From Hyphomicrobiales bacterium (GTDB lineage Bacteria > Pseudomonadota > Alphaproteobacteria > Rhizobiales > Rhodobiaceae), in the NCBI GenBank assembly GCA_002869065.1, contig PKTR01000004.1, positions 124,001 to 188,000 of the forward strand: a stretch of DNA of 64,000 bases, written 5' to 3'. The notes under the pieces were generated by a model, which was given only the letters and a program-made list of their open reading frames with translations, did no database searches and was not told the origin of the DNA. Each line of letters begins with the position of its first letter. Position 1 is the stretch's first letter. Below, piece after piece: positions 7,710-17,681 of the stretch. Made by a program: the position numbers and the translations under genes.

Positions 7710-9257
7710 TTATTCCCACTCGATGGTGCCGGGCGGCTTCGAGGTGACGTCATAGACGACGCGGTTGATGCCGCGCACCTCGTTGATGATGCGGGTCGCC
7801 GCGCGCGACAGGAATTCCATGTCGTAGTGGTAGAAATCCGCCGTCATGCCGTCGACCGAGGTCACGGCGCGCAGCGCGCAGACATATTCATACGTCCGTC
7901 CGTCGCCCATCACACCGACGGTCTGCACCGGCAACAGCACCGCGAAGGCCTGCCAGATGGCGTCGTAGAGCCCCGCCTTGCGGATCTCATCGAGATAGAT
8001 CGCATCCGCCTGGCGCAGGATATCGAGCTTGTCGCGCGTAACACCGCCCGGACAGCGAATCGCCAGACCCGGCCCCGGGAACGGATGGCGGCCGACGAAC
8101 GGCTCCGGCAGGCCAAGTTCGCGGCCAAGCGCCCGCACCTCGTCCTTGAACAGTTCGCGCAGCGGCTCGACGAGCTTCATGTTCATGCGCTCGGGCAGAC
8201 CGCCCACATTGTGGTGTGACTTGATCGTCACCGACGGACCGCCGGTGAACGACACCGACTCGATGACGTCGGGATAGAGCGTGCCCTGGGCGAGGAATTC
8301 CGCCCCGCCGATCTTCTTCGCCTCATCCTCGAACACGTCGATGAACAGCTTGCCGATCGTCTTGCGTTTCTTTTCCGGGTCGGACTCGCCCTCAAGCTGG
8401 CCGACGAAAAGGTCTTCTGCATCAACATGAACGAGAGGAATGTTGAAGTGCCCCCTGAAGAGGGAAACGACCTCTTCGGCCTCGTTCTTCCGCATCAGGC
8501 CGTGATCGACGAAAATGCAGGTGAGCTGATCGCCGATCGCCTCATGCAAGAGCACCGCGGCAACCGAGGAATCGACGCCGCCCGACAGGCCGCAGATCAC
8601 CTTGCCGGTGCCGACCTGGGCGCGGATCTTCTCGATCGCCTCGGCCTTGAAATGCGCCATCGTCCAGTCGCCGGACAGGCCGGCGATCTTGTGGACGAAA
8701 TTGGACAGGAGCTTCGCCCCATCCGGCGTGTGCACCACTTCCGGGTGGAACATCAGGCCGTAGTAATTGCTTTCCGGCCGACCGAACACGGCGAACGGTG
8801 CGCCGGCGGAACGGGCGAACACCTCGAAGCCTTCCGGCATCTCGATGACGCGGTCGCCATGGCTCATCCAGACCTGATGCTGCTCGCCGGCGTTCCACAC
8901 GCCCTCGAACAGCGGGCAGTCCTTCTCGACCGTGATGTAGGCACGGCCGAATTCGCGGTGGTCGGAGCTTTCCGCCTTGCCGTCGAGCTGGGTGCACATG
9001 GCCATCTGACCGTAGCAGATGCCGAGCACCGGTACGCCGGAGTCGAACACTGCCTGCGGCGCCCGTGGCGAGCCGATATCCGTCGTGCTCGCCGGCCCGC
9101 CGGAAAGGATGACAGCCTTTGGCTGCATGGCATGGAAGGCGGCTTCGGCGTTCTGGAAGGGAACGATCTCCGAATAGACGCCGGTTTCGCGCACCCGTCG
9201 CGCAATGAGCTGCGTTACCTGGGAGCCGAAGTCGATTACGAGAACGGTGTCAGTCAT
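7710..9257 (-). CDS. guaA: GMP synthase (glutamine-hydrolysing)
   Basis: This 515-residue protein is full length for GuaA. The N-terminal class I amidotransferase has its nucleophile Cys81 in GICYGQMA and a His-Glu pair in MFHPEVVHT. The ATP-pyrophosphatase domain has the P-loop [11 protein letters not shown], and the C-terminal dimerisation domain ends PPGTIEWE. It converts XMP, glutamine and ATP to GMP in the cytoplasm. The terminal IEWE codons form the attachment core of the adjacent element, yet the gene end is intact. It is followed upstream on the same strand by the RsmB-type gene 92 bases away. Confidence 0.97.
   Translation of the reverse strand: MTDTVLVIDFGSQVTQLIARRVRETGVYSEIVPFQNAEAAFHAMQPKAVILSGGPASTTDIGSPRAPQAVFDSGVPVLGICYGQMAMCTQLDGKAESSDHREFGRAYITVEKDCPLFEGVWNAGEQHQVWMSHGDRVIEMPEGFEVFARSAGAPFAVFGRPESNYYGLMFHPEVVHTPDGAKLLSNFVHKIAGLSGDWTMAHFKAEAIEKIRAQVGTGKVICGLSGGVDSSVAAVLLHEAIGDQLTCIFVDHGLMRKNEAEEVVSLFRGHFNIPLVHVDAEDLFVGQLEGESDPEKKRKTIGKLFIDVFEDEAKKIGGAEFLAQGTLYPDVIESVSFTGGPSVTIKSHHNVGGLPERMNMKLVEPLRELFKDEVRALGRELGLPEPFVGRHPFPGPGLAIRCPGGVTRDKLDILRQADAIYLDEIRKAGLYDAIWQAFAVLLPVQTVGVMGDGRTYEYVCALRAVTSVDGMTADFYHYDMEFLSRAATRIINEVRGINRVVYDVTSKPPGTIEWE
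7712..7724 (-). repeat. Putative guaA-proximal att site
   Basis: This is the last coding stretch of guaA (ATTCCCACTCGAT on the plus strand), matching the displaced copy at 4763-4775 in 12 of 13 bases. GuaA stays full length because the element supplies or preserves this end. Two copies of ATGGAAATG, at 7631 and 7680, lie between this site and the integrase start and might be integrase arm-binding sites. Confidence 0.7.
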
Positions 9258-9349
9258 GTCTTTCGCATAGGCGAGACGGCGCGACTCGGCAAGTGCGATT
9301 TACGCGAGGAGAGCGCATATCCCCGCACGATTCGCCGCAATGCACCCAT

Positions 9350-10681
9350 TCAGGCCGCACGGCGCAGGAGCGCGACGAAAAACCCGTCCGTTCCGGCACG
9401 CGCCGGCGTCAGACGCAACGCATCGCCGAAGCCCTCCACCGGCGCCCGCAAACCATCGGGCATCGCCCCGCCGAGCGTCGTCAGCCATTGCTCGCCCGGA
9501 TCGGCAAGCCGGAACTCCGGCCGTTCCGAAAGGAAGGCCACGATCTGCTCCTCGTTTTCCTGCGGCAGCAGCGAACAGGTCACGTAGACAAGCATTCCGC
9601 CCGGTGCGACGAAGTCGGCGCCCTCCCCAAGAACCGCCTTCTGCTCGCCGATGCGCAGATCGAGCGCGCCCGGCGCGAGCCGCCATTTGGCATCCGGACG
9701 GCGACGCCACGTCCCGGTCCCCGTGCAAGGGGCGTCGACCAGCACCACATCCATGCGTCCGGCTAGATCGGCCAGCGCATCCGGCTCGCTTGGCAGGCGG
9801 AGCTGGACGTTGCGCGCGCCGGCGCGCTTCAGCCGCTCACGAATGTCGCCGAAACGCCGCGCGTCGCTGTCATAGGCAAAGATTTGGCCGCTATTGCCCA
9901 TCTCGGCCGCCATGGCGAGCGTCTTGCCGCCACCGCCGGCACACAGATCGAGCACCTGCGCGCCGCCGCGCGCACCCGACAGGATCGCCGCCAGTTGCGA
10001 GGCCTCGTCCTGCACCTCGAACCAGCCCTTGAGAAAACCCGCCTCGGACGCGAGATGCGGCGTCCGCCCCGGCCCATGCGGGGCAGCGATCCGCACCCCG
10101 ACCGGCGACAGGGGTGTCGGCTGCGGCGAAAACCGCGACAGCGCGGAAAGAACCTTGTCGCGCTCCGCCTTAAGCCGGTTCGCCCGAAGATCGACCGGCG
10201 CCCGGCCGGCAAGCGCCCGTCCCTCAGCCACCGCATCCTCGCCGAACAGAGCCGCAAAGGACGGCCACAGCCATTCCGGAACATCCGCCGCGATGTGCCC
10301 CGGAGCATCGGCAAGCGCATCGGCAAGCGACGCATCAACCTGCCCGCGCGAAAGCGCTGCACGTTCCTCGTCGCTCAACGGCTCAGGCGCGTGGCGGTCT
10401 TCGGCAAACAGCGCGTCGATCTCGTCGACGCCCTTGCCCCAGACGAGGCCGTAGACCCCGAGCACCTGGGCGCGCGGCGTATCCGCTCCCATCCGCCACG
10501 ACAGCGACGCACGCTGACGCAACGCATCGAACACCAGGCTGGAGATCGCCCCGCGGTCGCCCGATCCGGCAAAACGGTGCGACAGACCCCAGTCCTTCAG
10601 CGCATCCGCCGCCGGGCGACGCCGTTCGGCGATATCGCTCAACACCTCGATTGCCGCTTGAATTCGTCCGCCGTCGCGCAT
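9350..10681 (-). CDS. rsmB: RsmB/NOP-family RNA 5-methylcytosine methyltransferase
   Basis: This 443-residue protein has an N-terminal NusB-like helical region (about 10-130) and a C-terminal Rossmann methyltransferase. The SAM site is VLDLCAGGGGKTLA. The two catalytic cysteines of the family are in VDAPCTGTGTW and VTCSLLPQENE. The RsmB branch methylates C967 of 16S rRNA. An AGGA ribosome-binding site lies about seven bases before the start. It is transcribed toward guaA and may share a transcript. An exact 16S target is inferred from the fold; sister subfamilies in alphaproteobacteria look alike. Confidence 0.88.
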   Translation of the reverse strand: MRDGGRIQAAIEVLSDIAERRRPAADALKDWGLSHRFAGSGDRGAISSLVFDALRQRASLSWRMGADTPRAQVLGVYGLVWGKGVDEIDALFAEDRHAPEPLSDEERAALSRGQVDASLADALADAPGHIAADVPEWLWPSFAALFGEDAVAEGRALAGRAPVDLRANRLKAERDKVLSALSRFSPQPTPLSPVGVRIAAPHGPGRTPHLASEAGFLKGWFEVQDEASQLAAILSGARGGAQVLDLCAGGGGKTLAMAAEMGNSGQIFAYDSDARRFGDIRERLKRAGARNVQLRLPSEPDALADLAGRMDVVLVDAPCTGTGTWRRRPDAKWRLAPGALDLRIGEQKAVLGEGADFVAPGGMLVYVTCSLLPQENEEQIVAFLSERPEFRLADPGEQWLTTLGGAMPDGLRAPVEGFGDALRLTPARAGTDGFFVALLRRAA

Positions 10682-10913
10682 ATCTGATCCTGACCTGCCG
10701 TTACGTTATTCGCTGGTGCCGGTGAACTCGGGACAGCCGGAAACCACACGACGGCGCCACTCATACGCCGCATTGCGCCGCGATTCGAGCCACCAATCGC
10801 GTTAAAAGCCGCTGATTTTAATTAAGCCGGCATTTTTTCCGTGTTCGGGTCTTGAGTTATTCAAGAACGCTTTTAAAATTTATTCTGAACTGTCTTTCGC
10901 TTTGGTACATGAC

Positions 10914-11330
10914 ATGACGCAACAATCGCTTGAACGCCTTCTCCGCCGCGCCGGCCTCCGCCCGACCCAGAAGCGGCTCGATATCGCGCGCCTGCTGTTC
11001 GAGGATGGCGACAAACACGTCACCGCCGAAGACGTCATGGAATTCGCTCGCCGCAACAAGGTTCGGGTGTCGCAGGCTACCGTCTACAACACGCTCAACC
11101 AGCTTTGCGCCGCCGGCCTGCTGAAGCGCATCGTACTCGACGGGTCGCGCACCTTCTTCGACACCAACACCAACGACCATCACCACCTTTTCCATGAAGA
11201 CGACGCCAGTCTTCAGGATATCCCCGCCGACGCGATCAGCATTCTTGGTCTGCCCGAACTGAACCAGGACGAAACGCTGCGCTCGGTCGAGATCATGGTC
11301 CGCGTGGGGCGCGCCGACGGCGCCGCCTGA
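10914..11330 (+). CDS. irr: Fur-family transcriptional regulator Irr (iron response regulator)
   Basis: This 138-residue protein (ATG at 10914; a TTG at 10902 would add four residues) has the Fur winged helix (GLRPTQKRLDIARLLF, VSQATVYNTLNQLC) and the dimerisation domain. The run DTNTNDHHHLFHED is the His-rich, heme-sensitive segment characteristic of Irr in Hyphomicrobiales, and the CxxC zinc motifs of true Fur are missing. In that order Irr accumulates at low iron and binds iron-control elements; heme makes it unstable. No GCPW-type heme-regulatory motif is seen near the start. A matching box is at 11482-11498 before the rubrerythrin gene 300 bases downstream. No clear terminator separates irr from that promoter. 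Confidence 0.87.
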   Translation: MTQQSLERLLRRAGLRPTQKRLDIARLLFEDGDKHVTAEDVMEFARRNKVRVSQATVYNTLNQLCAAGLLKRIVLDGSRTFFDTNTNDHHHLFHEDDASLQDIPADAISILGLPELNQDETLRSVEIMVRVGRADGAA

Positions 11331-11481
11331 GGCAAATCCGACCTCCCTCCTTACGGTGAGATCCGCCGCGCCCGACCGCAGAGCAGCCCCGGGAAAGGCC
11401 TGTCATGCGCCGAGGTTCGACGCCCGCTCCGGCCGTATTGCGAACCCCTCGCAAGTTATGCGTACATTTGCATAGAAAAAT

Positions 11482-11498
11482 ATTAGAACGGTTCTGAA
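11482..11498 (+). promoter_or_regulatory. Irr box / iron-control-element-like palindrome before rubrerythrin
   Basis: ATTAGAA-CGG-TTCTGAA is two inverted AGAA/TTCT half-sites with a three-base spacer. It matches the published ICE pattern TTTAGAA-N3-TTCTAAA at 12 of 14 arm positions. It ends five bases before the -35-like TTGACG at 11504. Irr is encoded just upstream. Position next to the -35 is compatible with either repression or activation. Confidence 0.65.
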
Positions 11499-11503
11499 TT
11501 GCG

Positions 11504-11532
11504 TTGACGGCGGCAATGGGACGGCTATTGTA
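11504..11532 (+). promoter_or_regulatory. Candidate sigma-70 promoter of the rubrerythrin operon
   Basis: TTGACG at 11504-11509 is followed after 16-17 bases by TATTGT/ATTGTA at 11526-11532. It lies about 90 bases before the rubrerythrin start and directly after the ICE-like box, so Irr binding would abut the RNA polymerase site. Confidence 0.5.
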
Positions 11533-11622
11533 GGGAGCGTCGCAGGGCTTTCGGCAGACGGCGCCACCGTTCGGCTGTCGGAATTTTCACCCCACCCTGC
11601 TCCCAATCTTCAGGAGGACACT

Positions 11623-12039
11623 ATGGATCTTGCAAGCAGCAAAACCCTTGACAATTTGAAGGAAGCCTTCGCCGGTGAAAGCCAGGCCAACCGTCGCTAT
11701 CTGTATTTCGCACAGAAGGCCGACGTTGAAGGCTACAACGACGTTGCCGCCGTTTTCCGCTCGACCGCTGAAGGCGAAACCGGCCACGCCCACGGCCACC
11801 TCGAATTCATGGAAGAAGTCGGCGACCCGGCGACCGGCCTGCCGATCGGCTCGACCGCCGACAACCTGAAGGCCTCGATCGAAGGCGAAACCCACGAGTA
11901 CACGGATATGTACCCGGGTATGGCCAAGACCGCTCGCGACGAAGGCTTCGACGAGATCGCCGACTGGTTCGAAACCCTGGCGAAGGCTGAAAAGTCCCAC
12001 GCCGGCCGTTTCACCAAGGCTCTGGAGCAGATGGACTAA
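11623..12039 (+). CDS. Rubrerythrin-type diiron protein (no rubredoxin domain)
   Basis: This 138-residue protein has a single ferritin-like four-helix bundle with the diiron carboxylate/His ligands in [36 protein letters not shown] and EKSHAGRF. It lacks the C-terminal rubredoxin domain of classical rubrerythrins, so electrons for peroxide reduction must come from a separate partner. The next gene, a multi-cluster Fe-S protein, is the obvious candidate. A strong AGGAGG site precedes the ATG. It is probably a cytoplasmic peroxidase or iron-handling protein. The upstream Irr-type box indicates iron or heme control. Confidence 0.88.
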   Translation: MDLASSKTLDNLKEAFAGESQANRRYLYFAQKADVEGYNDVAAVFRSTAEGETGHAHGHLEFMEEVGDPATGLPIGSTADNLKASIEGETHEYTDMYPGMAKTARDEGFDEIADWFETLAKAEKSHAGRFTKALEQMD

Positions 12040-12142
12040 TCCAGTCCTGCACCATCGGGGTGGCGCCACCGGCGCCCCCCACCCTTGTCCGCCGTTTCGA
12101 AAATCGCATTTGAACGAGGGCGGCCTTGCGGCCGCGACAACG

Positions 12143-13495
12143 ATGACGAACACCACTCCCCGCGAAGGGTCGACAGAGGCCCCCACCCGCCATCCCATCG
12201 ACTGGCAGAGCGAGTCGTTCTACGACGAAGCCGCCATCGAAGCGGAGCTGACGCGCGTCTTCGACATTTGTCACGGCTGTCGCCGTTGCTTCAATCTGTG
12301 CGAATCCTTCCCGCGCCTGTTCGACATGGTCGACGAATCCTCGACCGGCGAACTCGACGGCCTCGACCCGAAGCGCGACTATCCCAAGATCATCGAAGCC
12401 TGCACGCTGTGCGACATGTGCTTCATGACGAAATGCCCCTACGTGCCGCCGCACGAATTCGACCTCGATCTGCCGCATCTCATCCTGCGCTATCGCGCCG
12501 CCGAGTTCCGCAAGAAAGGCGCGCCGTTCACCGTCAAGCAGCTGTCCGAAACCGACCGTAACGGCAAGCTCGCAGGCTCCGTTGCCGGCCTCGCCAACTG
12601 GGGCTCGAAGCGCGGCAACAGCCTGACCCGCCCGCTACTCGAATCGACGCTCGGCATCGACCGCGACGTCGAACTGCCGAAGTTCCACAGCAAGACCTTC
12701 TCCAAGCAGGCCGCCTCGGGTGCGCCGACCGTCAACACCGACGCACCGGCGCATGGCCGCAAGGTCGCGCTCTATGCCACCTGCTTCGTCGATTACAACG
12801 AGCCGGGCACCGGTGTCGCCGCGCAGGCGGTGCTCGCCAGGAACGGCGTCGAGAGCGAAGTCGTCTATCCCGCCTGCTGCGGCATGCCGCATCTCGAGCA
12901 TGGCGACATCGAGAAGGTTGCCAACCAGGCGAAGATCGTCTCCACCGAACTGGTGAAGTGGATCGACAAGGGCTACGACATCGTCACGCTGACCGCGAGC
13001 TGCGGCCTGATGCTGAAGTTCGAGTGGCCGCTGATCCTGCCCGACGATGAAAACATCAAGAAGCTGTCCGGCGCCGTCCGCGACATCTCCGAATACATGG
13101 TCGATATCGCCAAGAACGAGGGCCTCGCCCCCGGCCTGCAGCCGGTCGAAGGCGGCATCACCGTGCACATGGCCTGCCATGCGCGCGCCCAGAACATGGG
13201 TTCGAAGGCGGCCGAGATGCTGCGCAACATCCCCGACACCAAGGTCGAGGTCGTCGAGCGCTGCTCCGGTCACGGCGGAACCTTCGGCGTGCTGAAGGAG
13301 ACCCACGACTGCGCCGTCAAGGTGGCCAAGCCGGCCGTCGGCCAGATCAAGCGCAAGAAGTCCAAGACGCTGTGTTCGGAATGTCCGCTCGCCTGCAAGC
13401 ACCTCATCCAGGTCATGCAGGATGGCGGCGACGAGGTCCCCGAGTCGGGTCACCCGATCGGCATCCTCGCCCGTGCCTACGGCATTCCGTACTGA
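12143..13495 (+). CDS. CCG-domain (heterodisulfide reductase-like) Fe-S oxidoreductase
   Basis: This protein is about 450 residues long. Two N-terminal [4Fe-4S] sites are visible: Cys43, 46, 49, 53 in CHGCRRCFNLC, and Cys87, 90, 93, 98 in CTLCDMCFMTKC. They are followed by cysteine-rich CCG regions (PACCGMPHLEHGD; HMACHARAQN with ERCSGHGGTFG; CSECPLACKH near the C-terminus). This resembles GlpC/HdrD-type electron-transfer subunits. It sits between rubrerythrin and a DUF3501 gene and may feed electrons to rubrerythrin. The ATG at 12143 is chosen; a TTG at 12110 would add eleven residues. The electron donor and exact reaction are unknown. Confidence 0.8.
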   Translation: MTNTTPREGSTEAPTRHPIDWQSESFYDEAAIEAELTRVFDICHGCRRCFNLCESFPRLFDMVDESSTGELDGLDPKRDYPKIIEACTLCDMCFMTKCPYVPPHEFDLDLPHLILRYRAAEFRKKGAPFTVKQLSETDRNGKLAGSVAGLANWGSKRGNSLTRPLLESTLGIDRDVELPKFHSKTFSKQAASGAPTVNTDAPAHGRKVALYATCFVDYNEPGTGVAAQAVLARNGVESEVVYPACCGMPHLEHGDIEKVANQAKIVSTELVKWIDKGYDIVTLTASCGLMLKFEWPLILPDDENIKKLSGAVRDISEYMVDIAKNEGLAPGLQPVEGGITVHMACHARAQNMGSKAAEMLRNIPDTKVEVVERCSGHGGTFGVLKETHDCAVKVAKPAVGQIKRKKSKTLCSECPLACKHLIQVMQDGGDEVPESGHPIGILARAYGIPY

Positions 13496-13497
13496 TT

Positions 13498-13542
13498 GCA
13501 TGCCGCCCAAAAGTGGGCACCGGTTTTGGGACCACGACATGC
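13498..13542. repeat. Rhizobial-type imperfect palindromic intergenic repeat
   Basis: This 45-base element has outer arms GCATG/CATGC and inner arms CCCAAAA (13505) and TTTTGGG around GTGGGCACCGG. It resembles the short palindromic repeats scattered between genes in Rhizobiales, with the core AAAGTGGGNACCGGTTTT. It starts two bases after the stop of the Fe-S gene and could form an RNA hairpin between it and the DUF3501 gene. Confidence 0.6.
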
Positions 13543-13697
13543 AAATGAAAACCGGCTTGAAGCACGGCGCATAGAACCCGTTTCTGCGGCATGCGTTGAG
13601 CCGAGCCAACTGAAACAACTGACGTTTTCCGCACCCGACCGGAACGCCCATCGCCGGTGACCGGGTAAGGTGCGACCAGACGATTGGAGGATTTTCC

Positions 13698-14285
13698 ATG
13701 CCTGCTGCAGACCGCTGCATCACCCGTGAAGACATCATTTCCGACGACGAGTTCGGCAAGGTCCGCGCCGAACGCCGCAAGGCCATGCTGCCGACCAAGA
13801 AGCTGCGCCGCATCCATGTCGGCCCCTTCGCGACCTTCTACTTCGAGAACTTCGAGACCATGCTCTTCCAGATCCAGGAAATGCTCTACATCGAGCGTGG
13901 CGGCGAAGAGCAGATCAAGGACGAGCTGAACGCCTACAACCCGCTCGTGCCGCAGGGCAGCGAGCTGGTCGCGACCGTGATGCTCGAAATCGAGGACGGC
14001 AAGCGCCGCACCGAAACGCTCAAGACGCTGACCCACATCGAACAGCATATGTTCGTGCAGGTCGGCGACGAGAAGGTCTATTGCGTGCCCGAGGAAGACG
14101 CCGAGCGCACCTCGCCGGATGGCAAGACCTCCTCGGTCCACTTCGTCCGCTTCCCGTTCAGTGACGCGCAGAAGGCCGCCTTCGCCGGCGCGCAGGTCAT
14201 CGTCGGCATCGACCACGAGAACTACGCCCACATGGCCATGCTCTCGGCCGACAGCAAGGCGGAACTGGCGCGCGACTTCGCCTGA
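13698..14285 (+). CDS. DUF3501 family protein
   Basis: This 195-residue soluble protein has no signal peptide or membrane segment. It has the conserved DUF3501 features as I know them: start region ITREDIISDDEFGKVRAERR, the FYFENFETMLFQIQEML helix, LVATVMLEIED, and a late VHFVRFPFSDAQKAAF segment. TTGGAGG precedes the ATG. The gene follows a rubrerythrin and a CCG-type Fe-S protein, a grouping I recall from other proteobacteria, which suggests a shared peroxide or iron function. No biochemical role is known to me. A rho-independent terminator follows at 14314. Confidence 0.75.
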   Translation: MPAADRCITREDIISDDEFGKVRAERRKAMLPTKKLRRIHVGPFATFYFENFETMLFQIQEMLYIERGGEEQIKDELNAYNPLVPQGSELVATVMLEIEDGKRRTETLKTLTHIEQHMFVQVGDEKVYCVPEEDAERTSPDGKTSSVHFVRFPFSDAQKAAFAGAQVIVGIDHENYAHMAMLSADSKAELARDFA

Positions 14286-14803
14286 ACGATCAGCTCTGTT
14301 TGGACATGATGAAAGCCGGGCTCACGCCCGGCTTTTTGTTTGGCTCACCAACTCCACGCGCAACCACTTCTGTCTGAAGCCTCTGTCATTGGATGCCGGA
14401 TCAAGTCCGGCATGACGACGGAGAGGACTCCACCAAGCGGCTACTCTCTGCCGTTTTCCGGCACGGCGCCCAATCCACGCACTCCCCGTCACCCCGGGCT
14501 CGACCCGGGGCCTATTGCCCATCTCGGAACGGTACGCCTGCGGAGGTTCTTGCAGGGCGCCTGCCCCACCCTCACACGTCATCCTCCGGCTTGACCGGAG
14601 GATCGCTCACCCTACGCACGATAGCTGGCTGGAAATCCCAAGGTGAGTTTGCAGCACCCATTGTGCGAGCTCACGAAAACCATGCCACTCGTACCCGATC
14701 CTCCGGTCAAGCCGGAGGATGACGTGGGAAAGATAGACCACTGTCATGGTCTGAGGACCGGCCGGGGTATTGAACCCGACGCACCAACAGCCCCGACAAC
14801 GCC
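14286..14803. repeat. Intergenic cluster of four REP-like palindromes (DUF3501-parC gap)
   Basis: This gene-free stretch has short palindromes at 14394-14418 (CCGGATCAAGTCCGG core), 14488-14520 (CCCCGGGCTCGACCCGGGG core), 14577-14607 and 14697-14728. The last two share the core CCTCCGGNNNNNCCGGAGG in opposite orientations with GTCATC/GATGAC flanks, so together they could form one large inverted structure. Three related copies are at 29569-29805. They are dispersed palindromic repeats, not CRISPR: the spacing is irregular and there is no leader or cas gene. Confidence 0.65.
14314..14336 (+). terminator. Rho-independent terminator after the DUF3501 gene
   Basis: AGCCGGGC-TCAC-GCCCGGCT is followed by TTTTT. 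It lies 29 bases past the stop and ends the rubrerythrin operon. Confidence 0.85.
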
Positions 14804-17053
<2,250 letters not shown>

Positions 17054-17250
17054 GATTTCTTGGCTAGAGCAAAGCCGGGAATCGCGCAAGCAGCACTCAC
17101 GAAACGATCACGCACCGTCCACGACTTGCGTGAGAATCCGTGTCCAAATGTTCCGCACCATGTGTTTTGAAGGTGATCGGGACAGCTCCTATTTCGGTTC
17201 TGTCGGCAGCGACGCCGACGACAGACAAACCAACCGAAAGGAACTGACCA

Positions 17251-17532
17251 ATGAAACGTATCGTTCTCGCCACCCTGCTCGCCACCGCCGCCACGCTGAG
17301 CGGCGCCGCCGTTGCCTCCGCCGATACCGTGCTGCTGCGCGGCACTGATGGCAACGACAAGCCGACCGTGCAGCTCTTCGACACGAACACCGCGCCGGCC
17401 GCCGGCAGCATCGCCACCCACGACGGCGCCCTCGACGGCGACTATGTCAGCATCGCCTCGTCGGGCGGCAGCCAGCTCCTGATCGTGCCGAACGAGAAGA
17501 ACGACAGCAGCAAGCGCGTCTTCATCCGGTAA
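17251..17532 (+). CDS. Small secreted hypothetical protein (93 aa)
   Basis: A cleavable signal peptide is clear: basic MKR, a hydrophobic core to about residue 20, then AVASA before DTVLLRGTDG. The mature part, about 69 residues, is hydrophilic with no cysteines and ends NDSSKRVFIR. AAGGAA lies eight bases before the ATG. It is probably periplasmic. No family is recognised. It is divergent from parC and followed by a terminator within the 47-bp repeat at 17569. Confidence 0.72.
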   Translation: MKRIVLATLLATAATLSGAAVASADTVLLRGTDGNDKPTVQLFDTNTAPAAGSIATHDGALDGDYVSIASSGGSQLLIVPNEKNDSSKRVFIR

Positions 17533-17568
17533 CCGCGACGACACTCGTTCGCCCGGCAACCTTCGTTG

Positions 17569-17615
17569 GGCGGATAAGCAGGAGGGCCCCTTCGCGGGGC
17601 CCTTTTCTGTTTGGG
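17569..17615 (+). terminator. 47-bp repeat, left copy, containing a rho-independent terminator
   Basis: The hairpin AGGGCCCC-TTCGC-GGGGCCCTTTT ends the small secreted protein gene. The whole 47-base segment recurs at 19232-19278 with two mismatches, flanking the foreign gene 17682-19229. Confidence 0.85.
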
Positions 17616-17681
17616 AACCCCGGCCCTACATAGGTGCCGCCCATTAGTGGTTGAATCCAGCATTATACGACTTTATCTTGC

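Larger units (their letters stand above)
4761..7724. mobile_element. Miniature integrative element inserted at the 3' end of guaA
   Basis: About 2.96 kb of AT-rich DNA lies between the guaA terminus and a displaced copy of its last codons at 4761-4775. Read on the minus strand, that copy spells ATC GAG TGG GAG TGA (IEWE-stop), matching the IEWE-stop end of guaA. Inside are a tyrosine integrase next to guaA, an HUH-Rep-like gene converging on it, a ribbon-helix-helix gene and two tiny ORFs. The 3' end of guaA is an established target for genomic islands carrying tyrosine integrases. No conjugation, capsid or resistance gene is present, so this is a minimal integrative or satellite-like element rather than a full ICE or prophage. 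Confidence 0.8.

Noticed and set aside
14394-14728. Possible CRISPR array
   Set aside because: The repeats are palindromes with mixed orientation, irregular spacing and no cas gene, so they fit REP-like elements.
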